A DNA stretch of 64,000 nucleotides. Origin: Oscillospiraceae bacterium (GTDB lineage: Bacteria > Bacillota > Clostridia > Oscillospirales > Acutalibacteraceae). How positions within the stretch are numbered: position 1 is the stretch's first letter; every line of letters begins with the position of its first letter. Below the pieces are notes generated by a model. It was not told the DNA's origin, did not search any database, and saw nothing but the letters and a program-made list of their open reading frames with translations. Of this stretch, positions 28,001 through 34,676 are shown piece by piece. The position numbers were made by a program, and so were the translations under genes. Location: contig SVOJ01000002.1 of assembly GCA_015066385.1 (NCBI GenBank), forward strand, positions 186,001 through 250,000, read 5' to 3'.

Positions 28001-29677
28001 AATCAGATTTACAAGCTGGGTATCCATTTCATCATACAGGGTCATCAGGAAATCATTATCGTGATTGTTGATGTCTGCTGTATATATAATAGGATAGAAA
28101 TAATTATAATAAGTCTGATATTCAGCCTTCAGCCCACGGACTTCTGCAACCGCATCAATCTTTGCTGCGAAGCTAAGCCACTTGGCCTCGATTTCAGAGG
28201 TATAATAAGTACGGTAGTATGCCTTGGAGGTGTAAGTGCCAAGAAGAGCATTCCAGGAGTTCTTGCTGGAAAGCAGCGAAGAAACTTCGGGATCGGAAGG
28301 AACATTGACATTCTCACGAATCAGCAGAGCGTCATACTGATCGTACTTTGCCATCATGGAGTTGACCATTTCTTCCAGACGCTGTTCGGTCATAATTTCA
28401 TGCAGAGTGTCAATATAAGCCTTGGCTTCAGTGAAGTTGATGCTGTTGTACTTTGCAGCAACTTCGGGATAGTTTGCAAGGATGAAAGTCTTGACATCAG
28501 ACTGCATATTGTTTGCAACATTGTAAGCAGAATTGACCTTGTTATACAGCGAAGACATCTGGCTGTAACTTTCGACATTGTATTCGGAACCGACCAGAGC
28601 ATCCATGGTGTCGATGGCACTCTTTGCGGCAACAACCTTGTGCGCAAAAGCAAGTCTGTTGATGAATGCAGTGATATCACTCTTGGGAACATCGAAATGA
28701 GCAAGGGTTGCATCATTGAAGTTGTCGTTCATCATCTTCTGGAAGTCAACCGCCTGTTTGTCCAAATATTCCAGTGTGGAAAGAGGCATATCAAGCAAAT
28801 CTTCCTGCGTGTAAGCCAGCACTTCTTCATTGAAGAACTTAAGAATGGATTTCAGGTACTTTTTAGCAGTTGTGTTCTTAGTAACGGTTCTGACCGGCTT
28901 TGCGGACATGTAGTTCCATGCAGTAGACTTGTAAGTCACATCATAGGTATCGTCGCCACAACCACCGTCAACGGTATCCACCTTTGTAGTCTCTGCATAT
29001 TTACCTTGGGCATATGCATAGGTGTAGGACACTTCCGTAAGGAAAGATGACGGAATATCATCAATCAAATCATAAGACTGCAGGAATGCATCCACATCAA
29101 CTTTGATGGAAACTGTCTTTGTTGCAGATGCAGGCACACCACTCGGCCATTCTGTTGCATTGGCGGTGTAATCTGCACCAACCCCAGGGTTGCTACTCTG
29201 GCCTGTTTTTTTCTTGTTTTCTACCCAAGTTCTGTTTTCATACCCCTTAACAGTTGTGCCTGCCGGATTCAGAACGGCAGTAGCAAGCTGCGTACCGCGA
29301 TCTGCATTGGAAAATTCGTTCTTGAATTCGGAGAGGAATGCAGCAAGGAGTGTATCACCCGAGTTGTTGCTTGCAGTGTCGGCTCTGCCGCCTCTGTACG
29401 TTTTGACTGCGTAGTCAAAAATTGCTTCAGCTGCAGCAAGTGTCTTACCGTTGTCGCCGGTAACAGTAAATGCATTATTGGAACCGGAATAAGATTTGCC
29501 GTCTGCCAGTGCAGCATTGATGCTTTCGATGACTTCTTCATGCGTATACTTGGAGTCGCCGGCTGCGGCATAAACGGTATAAACACCGTTGACCCCTGCG
29601 TAACACGCAGAGAAAATCATCAGCAGGGAAAGAAGCAGACTTAACAGCTTCTTCGGGAGTTGTGCTGTGTGTTCCAT
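19061..29677 (-). CDS. Giant secreted repeat protein, 3538 residues, function unknown
   Basis: A single open frame with an N-terminal Sec signal peptide (KK, hydrophobic core about 11-25, likely cleavage after Ala-Ala-Ala near residue 39). Residues about 40-850 look alpha-helical with coiled-coil character and Asn/Tyr/Asp-rich loops. From about residue 930 the chain consists of roughly six tandem, diverged repeats of 410-490 residues. Landmarks per unit are a W-[GA]-Y-M entry, YSDANLN-like and VELIVN helices, a Cys-x(8-14)-CTKDWG loop (units 3-5), LTPANALLEWLF, GGAGY, and PNLIYFLNADG. The repeats are rich in Leu/Asp/Glu and poor in Lys/Arg. I see no LPxTG, SLH, dockerin or carbohydrate-binding module; the chain ends in an aromatic, hydrophobic helix. 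AAGGAAGGG precedes the ATG. I do not recognise the family; an extracellular or surface structural role is inference. Confidence 0.93.
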   Translation of the reverse strand: MEHTAQLPKKLLSLLLSLLMIFSACYAGVNGVYTVYAAAGDSKYTHEEVIESINAALADGKSYSGSNNAFTVTGDNGKTLAAAEAIFDYAVKTYRGGRADTASNNSGDTLLAAFLSEFKNEFSNADRGTQLATAVLNPAGTTVKGYENRTWVENKKKTGQSSNPGVGADYTANATEWPSGVPASATKTVSIKVDVDAFLQSYDLIDDIPSSFLTEVSYTYAYAQGKYAETTKVDTVDGGCGDDTYDVTYKSTAWNYMSAKPVRTVTKNTTAKKYLKSILKFFNEEVLAYTQEDLLDMPLSTLEYLDKQAVDFQKMMNDNFNDATLAHFDVPKSDITAFINRLAFAHKVVAAKSAIDTMDALVGSEYNVESYSQMSSLYNKVNSAYNVANNMQSDVKTFILANYPEVAAKYNSINFTEAKAYIDTLHEIMTEQRLEEMVNSMMAKYDQYDALLIRENVNVPSDPEVSSLLSSKNSWNALLGTYTSKAYYRTYYTSEIEAKWLSFAAKIDAVAEVRGLKAEYQTYYNYFYPIIYTADINNHDNDFLMTLYDEMDTQLVNLIAKYNDIKANYNQTIADNIFTLNYEGQNVLLQNIVTNSSTAGKNEIKNVLVARTEQQIDNVQAYAGVTTVNFDNFAVIKSTISHFDYDLYDFVTGEGKAWLSSDYISKYAMVQTLLDRYHAFSKAGDGGKSFFDEDFTFEEDGYYAIRYAGDYTVSTGEVDENGDAIVEQLGYPNDLVRDGADDNYYVTEQTMVDTIAKLDGFITSRDFGALLDFYNEEEDAYVGLKEYLNMMLEEMLYNDKMINTLVGAIFPMICDMIANELVGAIGDLDGATVDANGVPWLDLGVVAADAVSGLSGSLGVYLDTNYVSSYRQKDFPTVFKELGLYIYPYTLAQSLAISNPSFYGTDSEIYQALTAAGRDWSNLVMEDDPDTLDVDETKVLEFAWGVYDQDSFLDTLACILDSILPLLQTLLSTKPFSEGVSNAAIAYSSKISLLVSANNVYIEGGLQLDIPALNVYGNYLVPLFEVLGVKDIPTLSADCSGDDVTQAIFGTLLKRVDEILNAPLSTILEILPNLVYYLSMDSVQELLDALSISLTLTIHEVEVLDTDSWLVGGLLDALDTQLAGVISFDVELVVADLINDQGGLYGLLGFELTNFNEVITGLIPMLGGLLGGEESAIDLSALTLPPIRQQDIIFCSDWVGGAGDQSPLVANKGDLLYWLLDYLVSALEDPAFMDMIMGLLGSSEEGGISGMITPLIQKITASFAGNPRGALAAIMEVLNPVSYDLKEMTWVESQWGYEGIDGLQPVDMIYLDYSNDWTEDKANYLVDNFDSLLTTILEMVEMDLGDAETLGAFLQSKINALFTNANITKLVEMLCGLGDSASAVIADVVTNQVGINIASWFKAFGYLFPAETWAEDAEIIKPTDKAYINNFGIEGVANEDGTISWFFNRMPLVDGDGYTFVNILSRLLGEAQILIEFLFAGEDISAFADVVKLIGYETFESTLGMLMEAIGVVGVPSQAQFNADPMGSFTNTLIAVLDWFYALTDAEDFASQLLELIPDLFYYIESNGLSVLLQNLLMPVLVLVDTIRPLFDINLNQLLSIILSEFVSYRSLNIDTILQYVLNGVYISPDDPEYVQINIDINNLRVSDILKIADALIGTNLYASNLVEYGITGLCSGVVDVTTDEGYAYKMTTVSAADAITILVTGLLEALNDPAQDATKTNGEVLFAFLGEMMNSATIAGLYPVLAGILEGIDVTYTEPNWGYMLSIDGDFNNVPSPRDTFSYLAYTTDWTPEAADALYNSLGDLISLIAADFDGNVAKLVNSMLEDNVYSDANLNMIVELIVNLFAGFNTSLFDLVDVLIDTDIAAWFAMCVEGTDAETGEPKLVCTKDWGVDEATDKRATFVAALKEVLTPANALLEWLFLGDDYAFFTGADKDADDNYIYNDVITLAGGAGYDRAIVPIFKALGIDLAPAASFATGVDAVEAILNSLFDLIDSLTTAESTIEGVVQLLPNLIYFLNADGVKSAVNNLLAPVNALLDMVGPLLGDGKEISITALLGDALPIDITDITTEAVLDLLTELKVGENEEPLNIQFVAYDEDGNVLYDLGEILSTLYVGELSAYTYAEKLTGYTLDITDREGDVLTLVISFALEMFLLNEELFTGLLGEEAAAIIESISGLLKGYAVTYTDPDWAYMYEGDDALAKLAADGFPTVEFTYLAYANDWDEDVAVAAYDALDEILVMIMDSVAEGSTIGQLLHDVITDKLYTDANLNSVVELIVNAIAGFDANLLDLIGAVLDADIATWFTFCEVNADGKYECTKDWGVDAASDAGAKKAAFVAGLKEVLAPANELLAWLFFGESYTFFNGSDGEAIITLKGGEGYKQGLVPIFEALGCTMKSADAYYDATTKTYNVGNAVADILDSALALVDEISANPIEEVFALIPNLLYFINADGLTASVENLLAPVNAVLAELSDVVGADNLQALLANLINFDLSNLGTDAVFALLATKAGFITNAEMVATVKNIYGLGEAASFTSVNGETAYRVDITGREYDVLTVILSFALDAFKLNGTIFSELLGAEQYQAVLNLLAGATEEFEYADINWAYMYDGDLAQLVDADGEFPVRTGSAYTIYTQYQNNWNEATADYLNDVLDTLVQEIIKIAKDENTSIGKMLDNAITRGLYTNSLLNSLIEAVVGALIDYEDIIVKAGVLLDAQGLATWFDDYCTVDAEGNVTCTKDWGIDSATTNEAKRDAFVEGFVEALQPAYRLLAWLLFEKDFEFLTDYAGADHITITGGAGYDEAFVPLLEALGATMKPASAYTDADGNIDMENVVRDVFTALTDILYAICGDLQNPGEKGAIGTILDLLPNVIYFINADGVKAVVNNLLAPVNFILKELNAFGVEVDFATLIEGIDITNLDWYAVFDIVEDLVPLYFPDFTQEFLATLYMGKAESYTSANGETAYRMVYTEEESRRDMITVVISFVGDAFIDARNKDQLVDWMGEDIYKVLLTYLSGNAVSVEVQEFDWLFTEYAGTGTVLSPMLVGSLNGLVYGKYFTPEMGRYMEENLPGFVDTVIELLGIEAEDGETTYADLEDVLDTLIGDTIYTKANLDAIVTALPELIASLKESLGEELFTMIAEVLNRALGIDLTYWNDYRVADIEDGNREQFVNELIRVFKPTYPILAWLLTGDDLIALFHSADGTGRDMIVVEGAEGYAYGIIPLMEALACENIRTLDEFKIAADSQPENMLRLIIDPILDKVDLILADPVNEIFEVLPAVIYFLNSNGLDTVIKNTANAIFAVLENLEPAIGELDVYKLIGFDPTELNINTLIEQLLTDLEESTGLTFKDMAMDAIVELTVGEVVEFTSKNGETAYTMKYVSAEDRADMTSVILRFVMSFVAVEENARALKIMLKDELSEDGFKFVCALFDNFVDMAKTTDGMDKILYTIYYIFIGAEGVVEGVDGSLDEANDNYKFMQDLFAKSDVEFLNNIAGTLGDFLDSNFKDIVDSAGIIPNGFIKFFQKLIELFEKIINWFKGFLN
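19500..20618 (-). repeat. Giant-protein repeat unit 6 (terminal, diverged)
   Basis: Begins at QEFDWLF; keeps YTKANLD, FKPTYPILAWLL, EGAEGYA and PAVIYFLNSNG (near 19840), but the two-cysteine CTKDWG loop is gone, replaced by a YWNDYRV segment. A unique C-terminal helical tail follows. Confidence 0.75.
20619..21898 (-). repeat. Giant-protein repeat unit 5
   Basis: Begins at YADINWAYM; carries YTNSLLN, CTKDWGID, LQPAYRLLAWLLF, GGAGYDE and PNVIYFINADG (near 21070). Confidence 0.85.
21899..23123 (-). repeat. Giant-protein repeat unit 4
   Basis: Begins at YTDPDWAYM and is closely related to unit 3: YTDANLN, DIATWF, CTKDWGVD, LAPANELLAWLF, GGEGYK and PNLLYFINADG (near 22340). Confidence 0.85.
23124..24412 (-). 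repeat. Giant-protein repeat unit 3
   Basis: Begins at YTEPNWGYM and contains the full set of landmarks: YSDANLN, DIAAWF, two cysteines ending in CTKDWGVD, LTPANALLEWLF, AGGAGYD and PNLIYFLNADG (near 23615). Confidence 0.85.
24413..25814 (-). repeat. Giant-protein repeat unit 2
   Basis: Begins near the WVESQWGYEG entry motif and carries LDYSNDWTEDKANYL and PDLFYYIESNG (near 24985). It lacks the CTKDWG cysteine loop. Boundaries are approximate. Confidence 0.7.
25815..27100 (-). repeat. Giant-protein repeat unit 1 (partial, most diverged)
   Basis: Only the second half of the consensus is clear: FAWGVYDQDSF matches the KDWGVD segment, NYLVPLFEVLG matches the AIVPIFKALG segment, and PNLVYYLSMDS matches PNLIYFLNADG (near 26455). 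Boundaries are approximate. Confidence 0.55.
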
Positions 29678-29863
29678 AAAAAACCCTTCCTTTTTTATGT
29701 TTTTTTATTTTAACTATACGCTCCGCTTGCAAACTGAAAAATATTGGCATTTTCCGGCTTGGTCGGAACAAATAATTAACCAAATAAGTGCAAATGAGTC
29801 TAAATTTTCAATAAAACGAAGACACTTTTTTTCATTTTATGTTACACGAACCCATTCTTGAAT

Positions 29864-29892
29864 ATCTTAACACAAACTTAAAAAATAATCAA
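29864..29892 (-). promoter_or_regulatory. Predicted promoter of the giant repeat-protein gene
   Basis: Minus-strand TTGATT (29887-29892), 17-bp spacer, TAAGAT (29864-29869). It would leave a leader of about 180 bases. No better pair lies nearer the start codon. Confidence 0.5.
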
Positions 29893-29969
29893 GTCAAAAA
29901 TTTCTTATTTTAAACTTTTCGTATCCTTTCTATATAAAAAAATCCCTTTGATTCTTGTGCAAAACATAC

Positions 29970-30004
29970 AAAAAAAACAGAACGGAAAAAACACACCGTT
30001 CTGT
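29970..30004 (-). terminator. Terminator of the MATE transporter gene
   Basis: Stem of 9 pairs (29977-29985 against 29996-30004) followed on the minus strand by a run of seven Ts, about 10 bases after the MATE stop codon. Confidence 0.85.
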
Positions 30005-30014
30005 TAAAATTTTA

Positions 30015-31412
30015 TCAATTTTTACTGCCTGCCTGCATCCATTTTTTGCTTTTCAGGCGCAACAGGAACAGTACACCGCGCACAAACAACTCTATGCACA
30101 TAGCGAACCAATATCCCTTTAACCCGTATTGTACAGAGAGCACCGCTGCCAAAGGCAAGCGCACCGCCCACATACTGACAAAGTTCAGACAGCTCGGCAC
30201 AAGCGTATTCCCTGCCCCTCTGAACACACCGTTTGCCACAATGGACGCGGCATAAAACGGCTCCACAAATGCGGCTATGCGCAACACCTGCGCACCGAGT
30301 TCCACAACAGACGGATCGGGGGTCATAATACCGATCATAAAGGGGGCAAAAATAAACATCAACACTGCCGCAAGTCCCATAACGAGCATACCAAGTCCAG
30401 TTGTCAGCCAACCGAGCCGTCGGGTCAGGTCATAGCGTTTTGCACCGATACTCTGCCCGATGAGCGTGGTCGCGGCATTGCCGATGCCGTAGCCGGGCAT
30501 ATAACAAAGGCTTTCGGCGGTAATGGCAAATGAATTGGCCGCAATGGCAACCGTCCCCAAGGGCGCAACAATGCGTGTCCCCATCACTTGTGCACCGGAC
30601 ATGATAAGTTGTTCAATCCCGACGGGAATACCGATTTTGGCGGCATTCCTGAGTGTTTCACCTATCATGGGCAATCTTTCTTTTCTGCGCAGATGCAGGC
30701 TGTCTGACCGAACAAGCAAAATCAAGGTCATGACAAGGGCTATTACCACATGTGACAGAGCCGTTCCGAGCGAAGCGCCCGAAACACCGAGGTCTGCTCC
30801 GAAAACAGTTATGCCGCCGAATTGACGTGTCGGGAAAATCAGGAAGAAATTGAAAACAACATCCAGCAAACACATCACAACAAACAGCACACTCGGCGTT
30901 TTCATATTGCCGCTTGCCTGCAACATGGCGGCAGAAATATTATTGAGTTGAGCAAAGGGCAACGCGAGCGCATAAATGAGAAAATAGCGCGATGCATCTG
31001 CACAGATATCGGCATTGCCGCCGAGCCATTCAGGCAGTTTACCGCTGACACCCGAACCGAGTGCACACAACAACAGCGATATACCGAGTGCCACCACAAA
31101 GCCTTGTTTCATGACACTGCGGGCATCTTTGTCGCGCCCTGCGCCGATGCGTTGCGCAACCTGCACGGAAAAGCCCGTAATTGCCGCATTGCAGATGCCG
31201 TTAAACAGCCATGTGCTGGAGGAAACCAGACCGATTGACGCAGATTGCTGTGCACCGAGTTGTCCGACCATGGATGCATCAATGTACTGCATGACGATGC
31301 TTGACAATTGCGCAAAAATGGCGGGCAGACTCAGTTGCAGAATCATGGCAACCTGCTGACGTGTATTCAGTTTTTCACCGCTCCGCAAACGGAGAAGCAA
31401 GTTTTCTTTCAT
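30015..31412 (-). CDS. MATE family efflux transporter
   Basis: 465-residue integral membrane protein with about twelve hydrophobic helices, arranged as the two six-helix halves of MATE antiporters. The first half starts with LSLPAIFAQLSSIVMQYIDASMVGQLG, which fits the conserved helix-1 pattern, and the second with IGIPVGIEQLIMSGAQVMG. These pumps export organic cations or drugs in exchange for Na+ or H+. The start ATG has only a weak site upstream (CGGGG). It has its own predicted promoter in the 65-base gap after spoVAD, and a terminator follows. The substrate is unknown. Confidence 0.93.
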   Translation of the reverse strand: MKENLLLRLRSGEKLNTRQQVAMILQLSLPAIFAQLSSIVMQYIDASMVGQLGAQQSASIGLVSSSTWLFNGICNAAITGFSVQVAQRIGAGRDKDARSVMKQGFVVALGISLLLCALGSGVSGKLPEWLGGNADICADASRYFLIYALALPFAQLNNISAAMLQASGNMKTPSVLFVVMCLLDVVFNFFLIFPTRQFGGITVFGADLGVSGASLGTALSHVVIALVMTLILLVRSDSLHLRRKERLPMIGETLRNAAKIGIPVGIEQLIMSGAQVMGTRIVAPLGTVAIAANSFAITAESLCYMPGYGIGNAATTLIGQSIGAKRYDLTRRLGWLTTGLGMLVMGLAAVLMFIFAPFMIGIMTPDPSVVELGAQVLRIAAFVEPFYAASIVANGVFRGAGNTLVPSCLNFVSMWAVRLPLAAVLSVQYGLKGYWFAMCIELFVRGVLFLLRLKSKKWMQAGSKN

Positions 31413-31446
31413 ACCCCGATACCGTTTCTTTTATTTTAACCTATTT

Positions 31447-31475
31447 ATAATAGCAGAGAAACGGAAAGGAATCAA
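31447..31475 (-). promoter_or_regulatory. Predicted promoter of the MATE gene (30015-31412)
   Basis: Minus-strand TTGATT (31470-31475), 17-bp spacer and TATTAT (31447-31452), in the gap between spoVAD and the MATE gene. Confidence 0.55.
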
Positions 31476-31477
31476 GA

Positions 31478-32485
31478 TTATTTTCGGGAAAGTAAAACCG
31501 CATGTGCAATCCCGGGGATGCTCTCCCCTTGCCGCACACTCAACGGCGACATCAATGCTCCCGTACCGACAAACAACACCTTTTGCAGTTCGCCTTTTTC
31601 AATTTTTCTGCGGAACATAGTGCTTACCAATGCCGCCGAACAACCACAACCCGATGCCCCTGCGTGCACATCTTGCTTCTCAATGTCAAACAAAAGATTA
31701 CCGCAATCCTCATGTACGGCACTGATATCAAGATCATTATGAAACAGAATCTGACACAAAAGTTGTGAACCGACGGAGCCGAGATCCCCCGTCAGAATGC
31801 AGTCATAGTCCCCTGCTTGCGTTTTTGTCAGCTTCAGAAACCGAGCGATTGTATCCGCTGCGGCGGGTGCCATTGCCGCACCCATATTGGCGGCATCGGT
31901 GATTCCTAAATCCTGAATGGTGCCGATCATGGCGGCTTCGATACAACAACCTGATTTGCCGTGTCCGACAAGCACCGCACCTGCGGCGGTAGCGGTGCGC
32001 TGTGTTGTCGGCGGACGCTGACTGCCGTATTCAAGCGGAAAACGAAACTGCTTTTCGGCAGAACAAAAATGGGACGAAGCACACACAAGTGCCGTTTTTG
32101 CCGCCTGACTTTCTGCAAAAATACCCGCCATGCAAAGCCCCGACGCAAAGGTGGAACATGCGCCGTAAAGCCCTGCCATAGGGATTTTCAGTTCCTTTGC
32201 GGCAACAGAACTTGCCACGCACTGGTCAAGCAGATCCCCTGAAAACAAAACATCCACATCCTGCGGCGGCAGGTTTGCTTTCTGCAAAACCCGCTGCATG
32301 GCTTCTTTTTGCAAAGCCGCTTCTGCCTGTTCCCATGTTTTGCAGTTGATATCGTCATTATCATAGCAAAAATCGAACTCTTTGGCGCACGGCCCATCTC
32401 CTTCCGCTTTGCCGCCGACCGCCGCCCCGAACAGTACTGACGGTCGGGATGCAAAAAACATAACATTTCCTTGTTTTTCGATCAT
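31478..32485 (-). CDS. spoVAD: Stage V sporulation protein AD
   Basis: SpoVAD is a thiolase-fold protein of the spore inner membrane complex that moves dipicolinic acid into the forespore and out during germination; it binds dipicolinate directly (family knowledge). The 335 residues show the expected thiolase-like pattern: VDVLFSGDLLDQCVASS, GLYGACSTFASGLCMAG, an SHFCSAEKQFRFPLEYG segment, and HAGASGCGCSA towards the C-terminus. I chose the ATG at 32485, with GAGGG upstream, over a GTG 15 bases earlier. The usual partners spoVAC and spoVAEb are not adjacent: spoVAC lies 5.8 kb away and no spoVAEb is visible. In Bacillus these genes are sigma-G dependent. Confidence 0.95.
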   Translation of the reverse strand: MIEKQGNVMFFASRPSVLFGAAVGGKAEGDGPCAKEFDFCYDNDDINCKTWEQAEAALQKEAMQRVLQKANLPPQDVDVLFSGDLLDQCVASSVAAKELKIPMAGLYGACSTFASGLCMAGIFAESQAAKTALVCASSHFCSAEKQFRFPLEYGSQRPPTTQRTATAAGAVLVGHGKSGCCIEAAMIGTIQDLGITDAANMGAAMAPAAADTIARFLKLTKTQAGDYDCILTGDLGSVGSQLLCQILFHNDLDISAVHEDCGNLLFDIEKQDVHAGASGCGCSAALVSTMFRRKIEKGELQKVLFVGTGALMSPLSVRQGESIPGIAHAVLLSRK

Positions 32486-32575
32486 AATACCCTCACACAA
32501 ATATAAAAAAATACAGTTTCAGTTTTTCCGATTTCGATACAATTACAATGAAAATTTATTTGTAAATTATTTACT

Positions 32576-32604
32576 TTTACGAAAGAAAAGAGTAGTATTA
32601 TAAT
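32576..32604 (+). promoter_or_regulatory. Predicted promoter of the plus-strand cassette
   Basis: TTTACG (32576-32581), 17-bp spacer, TATAAT (32599-32604), 37 bases before the first gene of the cassette inserted between spoVAD and spoVAC. Confidence 0.6.
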
Positions 32605-32641
32605 CAGACAAAGAGCCATAAAACAGGAAAGGGTTATTCAT

Positions 32642-33802
32642 ATGCGAGTTTTTCAGAATTACAGTTTTTTGATAAAAACAAAGATTCCTTTTTCACAATG
32701 GCACGAGATTGCCTATGCATTCATGAAAAACTGCGGTGTGAAAAACAACAAGTTTCAATACTATTTTGAAGACCTTGACCACACGGAATCTTTCAAAAAC
32801 TATTTAAAGAAATGCGAAGATGGAAGTATCCATGTAAGTGAATTCCGTATAGATGAAGCAAAACGATACCTTCGCAGCAAATTGAGTTTTGAAAAAGCAT
32901 TGGCAGACTGTCCGTCGCTCGGCCCGGTTTACCGCACAAAACAAGAAAATGCCGATTTTGATTGTATTCATCTGTCAAACTTTCAATCCGAAAACGGAGC
33001 AACAGAGGAAGAGGTAATCTCCCTGATGTCAAAAATTTATCGTTATTATGGTTTCAGTGAATCACATATTATTTTTCAGGATATTGACTTTTTCGGAAAA
33101 TGTGTCCCCTTTGTTTTTGAGAAGGACATTCATGGAAATTATTTGAATTACGGGTCCTCCGTAATTTTATACAGGGACCGCGTTTTTCCTCATTGGAGCG
33201 GTATAACATTCCGCATTGAAGTATTGCATGACGGACAATATTACGATCCGACTCCGTATCTTGAAGAAGCCAAAAAACTTCTGCCCAAAATTCGGCCTGA
33301 TTCTTTTATGACTTACTATTTAAGTCCGGAAGAAAAGGAAATGTATAAAGGATTGGAACAAACCGCAAAACCGTTGGTAAAAGAGGTCAAAGATTTTGCA
33401 CTTGCACGCCTACGGGAGTTCAATGAACCGCAAGAAACGGAAAATTTTTCTTTCGCACCGATACTCAAAAAAACGGCAAAAAAATATGGTTTCAAATATG
33501 TGCAATATTTGTACTATTGCTACTTTGTGCAAAAACGAACCCAAAACGGACATTTCATCTCCGTTTGTTTTGATACAAACATCCATGAAGGCAGTATCAA
33601 CGGTGGGATGATTGATTTAAAAGGATTGGGTTTTGAATTGCGCTTATTTAATGCAAAATGTTACATTTATAACAGCAAAACCGCAGAACGGCATCTGGAA
33701 GCACTGTTCCGCATTTTGTGCGAAGCGGAAGAGCATGACACGTTCAAAGAACTTGACAATCATTTCCCCACCACCCCGGACTGGTATACTGTAACCTATT
33801 AA
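32642..33802 (+). CDS. Hypothetical protein, 386 residues, not recognised
   Basis: Soluble protein without signal peptide or membrane helix. It is rich in Phe, Tyr and Lys and looks mixed alpha/beta with repeated aromatic patches (YYFEDLD, KYVQYLYYCYF). A LHDGQYYDPTPYLEE segment and a C-terminal part with ERHLEALFRILCEAEE suggest two domains, but I recognise no family or catalytic motif. GGAAAGGG precedes the ATG by about 9 bases and a promoter lies at 32576-32604. It is the first gene of a five-gene operon with a sugar isomerase, GH43, MATE and DUF4304. The base composition is more AT-rich than its neighbours, which hints at recent acquisition. Confidence 0.85.
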   Translation: MRVFQNYSFLIKTKIPFSQWHEIAYAFMKNCGVKNNKFQYYFEDLDHTESFKNYLKKCEDGSIHVSEFRIDEAKRYLRSKLSFEKALADCPSLGPVYRTKQENADFDCIHLSNFQSENGATEEEVISLMSKIYRYYGFSESHIIFQDIDFFGKCVPFVFEKDIHGNYLNYGSSVILYRDRVFPHWSGITFRIEVLHDGQYYDPTPYLEEAKKLLPKIRPDSFMTYYLSPEEKEMYKGLEQTAKPLVKEVKDFALARLREFNEPQETENFSFAPILKKTAKKYGFKYVQYLYYCYFVQKRTQNGHFISVCFDTNIHEGSINGGMIDLKGLGFELRLFNAKCYIYNSKTAERHLEALFRILCEAEEHDTFKELDNHFPTTPDWYTVTY

Positions 33803-33818
33803 AGGAAGATGAAAAATT

Positions 33819-34661
33819 ATGTGGAAACAAAAAATCGGCATTTCGGTCGGCAACCGTTATTGCATTCCGACCTTGCAAGCCGTTGAATTGTTGGCAAAAA
33901 TCGGTTTTGATGCAATTTCTCCCGAATGGAGTGACCGTGAACAGCTCGGCGATATTGTTGCCTGCGCACGGCAAAACGGAATGGCAGTACAATCCTTACA
34001 CGCACCATTCGGAAAAGCCAATGTGATGTGGAGTCACGATCCGTCCGTCAGCCAACCGGCATTGGACGAACTGCTTCTTGCCGCCGATGCGTGTAAAGAA
34101 TTGCAGATTCCCGTCATGGTTGCACATGCATGGATCGGGTTTGACTATACCTTTGATGCTGAGAACCTGCATTTTGACAATTACGATGTCCTTGTAAACC
34201 GCGCAAAGCAGAACGGCATTCAGATTGCATTTGAAAACACAGAGGGTGAAGAATATCTGTTTGCACTTTTAGACAGATACAAAAACAACTCGTCGGTCGG
34301 ATTTTGTTGGGATGCGGGGCATGAAATGTGCTACAACCGCGGTGAAGACTTGCTCGGCCTGTTCGGCGACAGACTGTTGATGACGCATCTGAACGACAAC
34401 CTCGGGGTCAGCCGTTTTGACGGAAAAACATATTGGACAGATGACCTGCATCTGCTTCCCTTTGACGGCATCGCCGATTGGGATTACAATGTGCAACGTT
34501 TGCAGAAAGCAAGAAAATTGGACTATCTGAATTTTGAATTGAATATTCAGTCCAAACCAAATCGCCATGAGAATGACGTGTATGCCAATATGCCGATTGA
34601 ATTGTACTTCACCGAAGCCTACAAACGGGCTTGCAGGATTGCTTATAAATATCAGAAATAA
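33819..34661 (+). CDS. Sugar phosphate isomerase/epimerase-like TIM-barrel protein
   Basis: 280 residues of the xylose isomerase-like TIM-barrel superfamily. Metal-site segments are QIAFENTEGE (Glu near 138), GFCWDAGHEMCYN (Asp/His near 165-170), LMTHLNDNLG (His near 190) and YLNFELNIQ (Glu near 245). HAPFGKANVMW is the early loop. Such enzymes isomerise or epimerise monosaccharides; here the GH43 gene 15 bases downstream suggests it handles the sugar released or a derivative. AAGGAAG lies upstream of the ATG. It is related in fold, but not closely in sequence, to the isomerase at 15030-15884. Confidence 0.88.
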   Translation: MWKQKIGISVGNRYCIPTLQAVELLAKIGFDAISPEWSDREQLGDIVACARQNGMAVQSLHAPFGKANVMWSHDPSVSQPALDELLLAADACKELQIPVMVAHAWIGFDYTFDAENLHFDNYDVLVNRAKQNGIQIAFENTEGEEYLFALLDRYKNNSSVGFCWDAGHEMCYNRGEDLLGLFGDRLLMTHLNDNLGVSRFDGKTYWTDDLHLLPFDGIADWDYNVQRLQKARKLDYLNFELNIQSKPNRHENDVYANMPIELYFTEAYKRACRIAYKYQK

Positions 34662-34676
34662 CAAGGAGGTTTTGCA

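Larger units (their letters stand above)
29678..30014 (-). other. AT-rich intergenic region and leader of the giant gene
   Basis: This 337-base stretch holds the MATE terminator (29970-30004), a predicted promoter (29864-29892) and an apparent 5' leader of about 180 bases before the giant ORF. I see no open reading frame of note and recognise no riboswitch. The leader includes a pairable GC-rich patch around 29720-29760. Confidence 0.6.

Noticed and set aside
19061-29677. The tandem repeats of the giant gene as a possible assembly artefact
   Set aside because: The units differ throughout at DNA and protein level, including changed loops and lost cysteines, so they are old diverged duplications and not a collapsed or repeated assembly segment.
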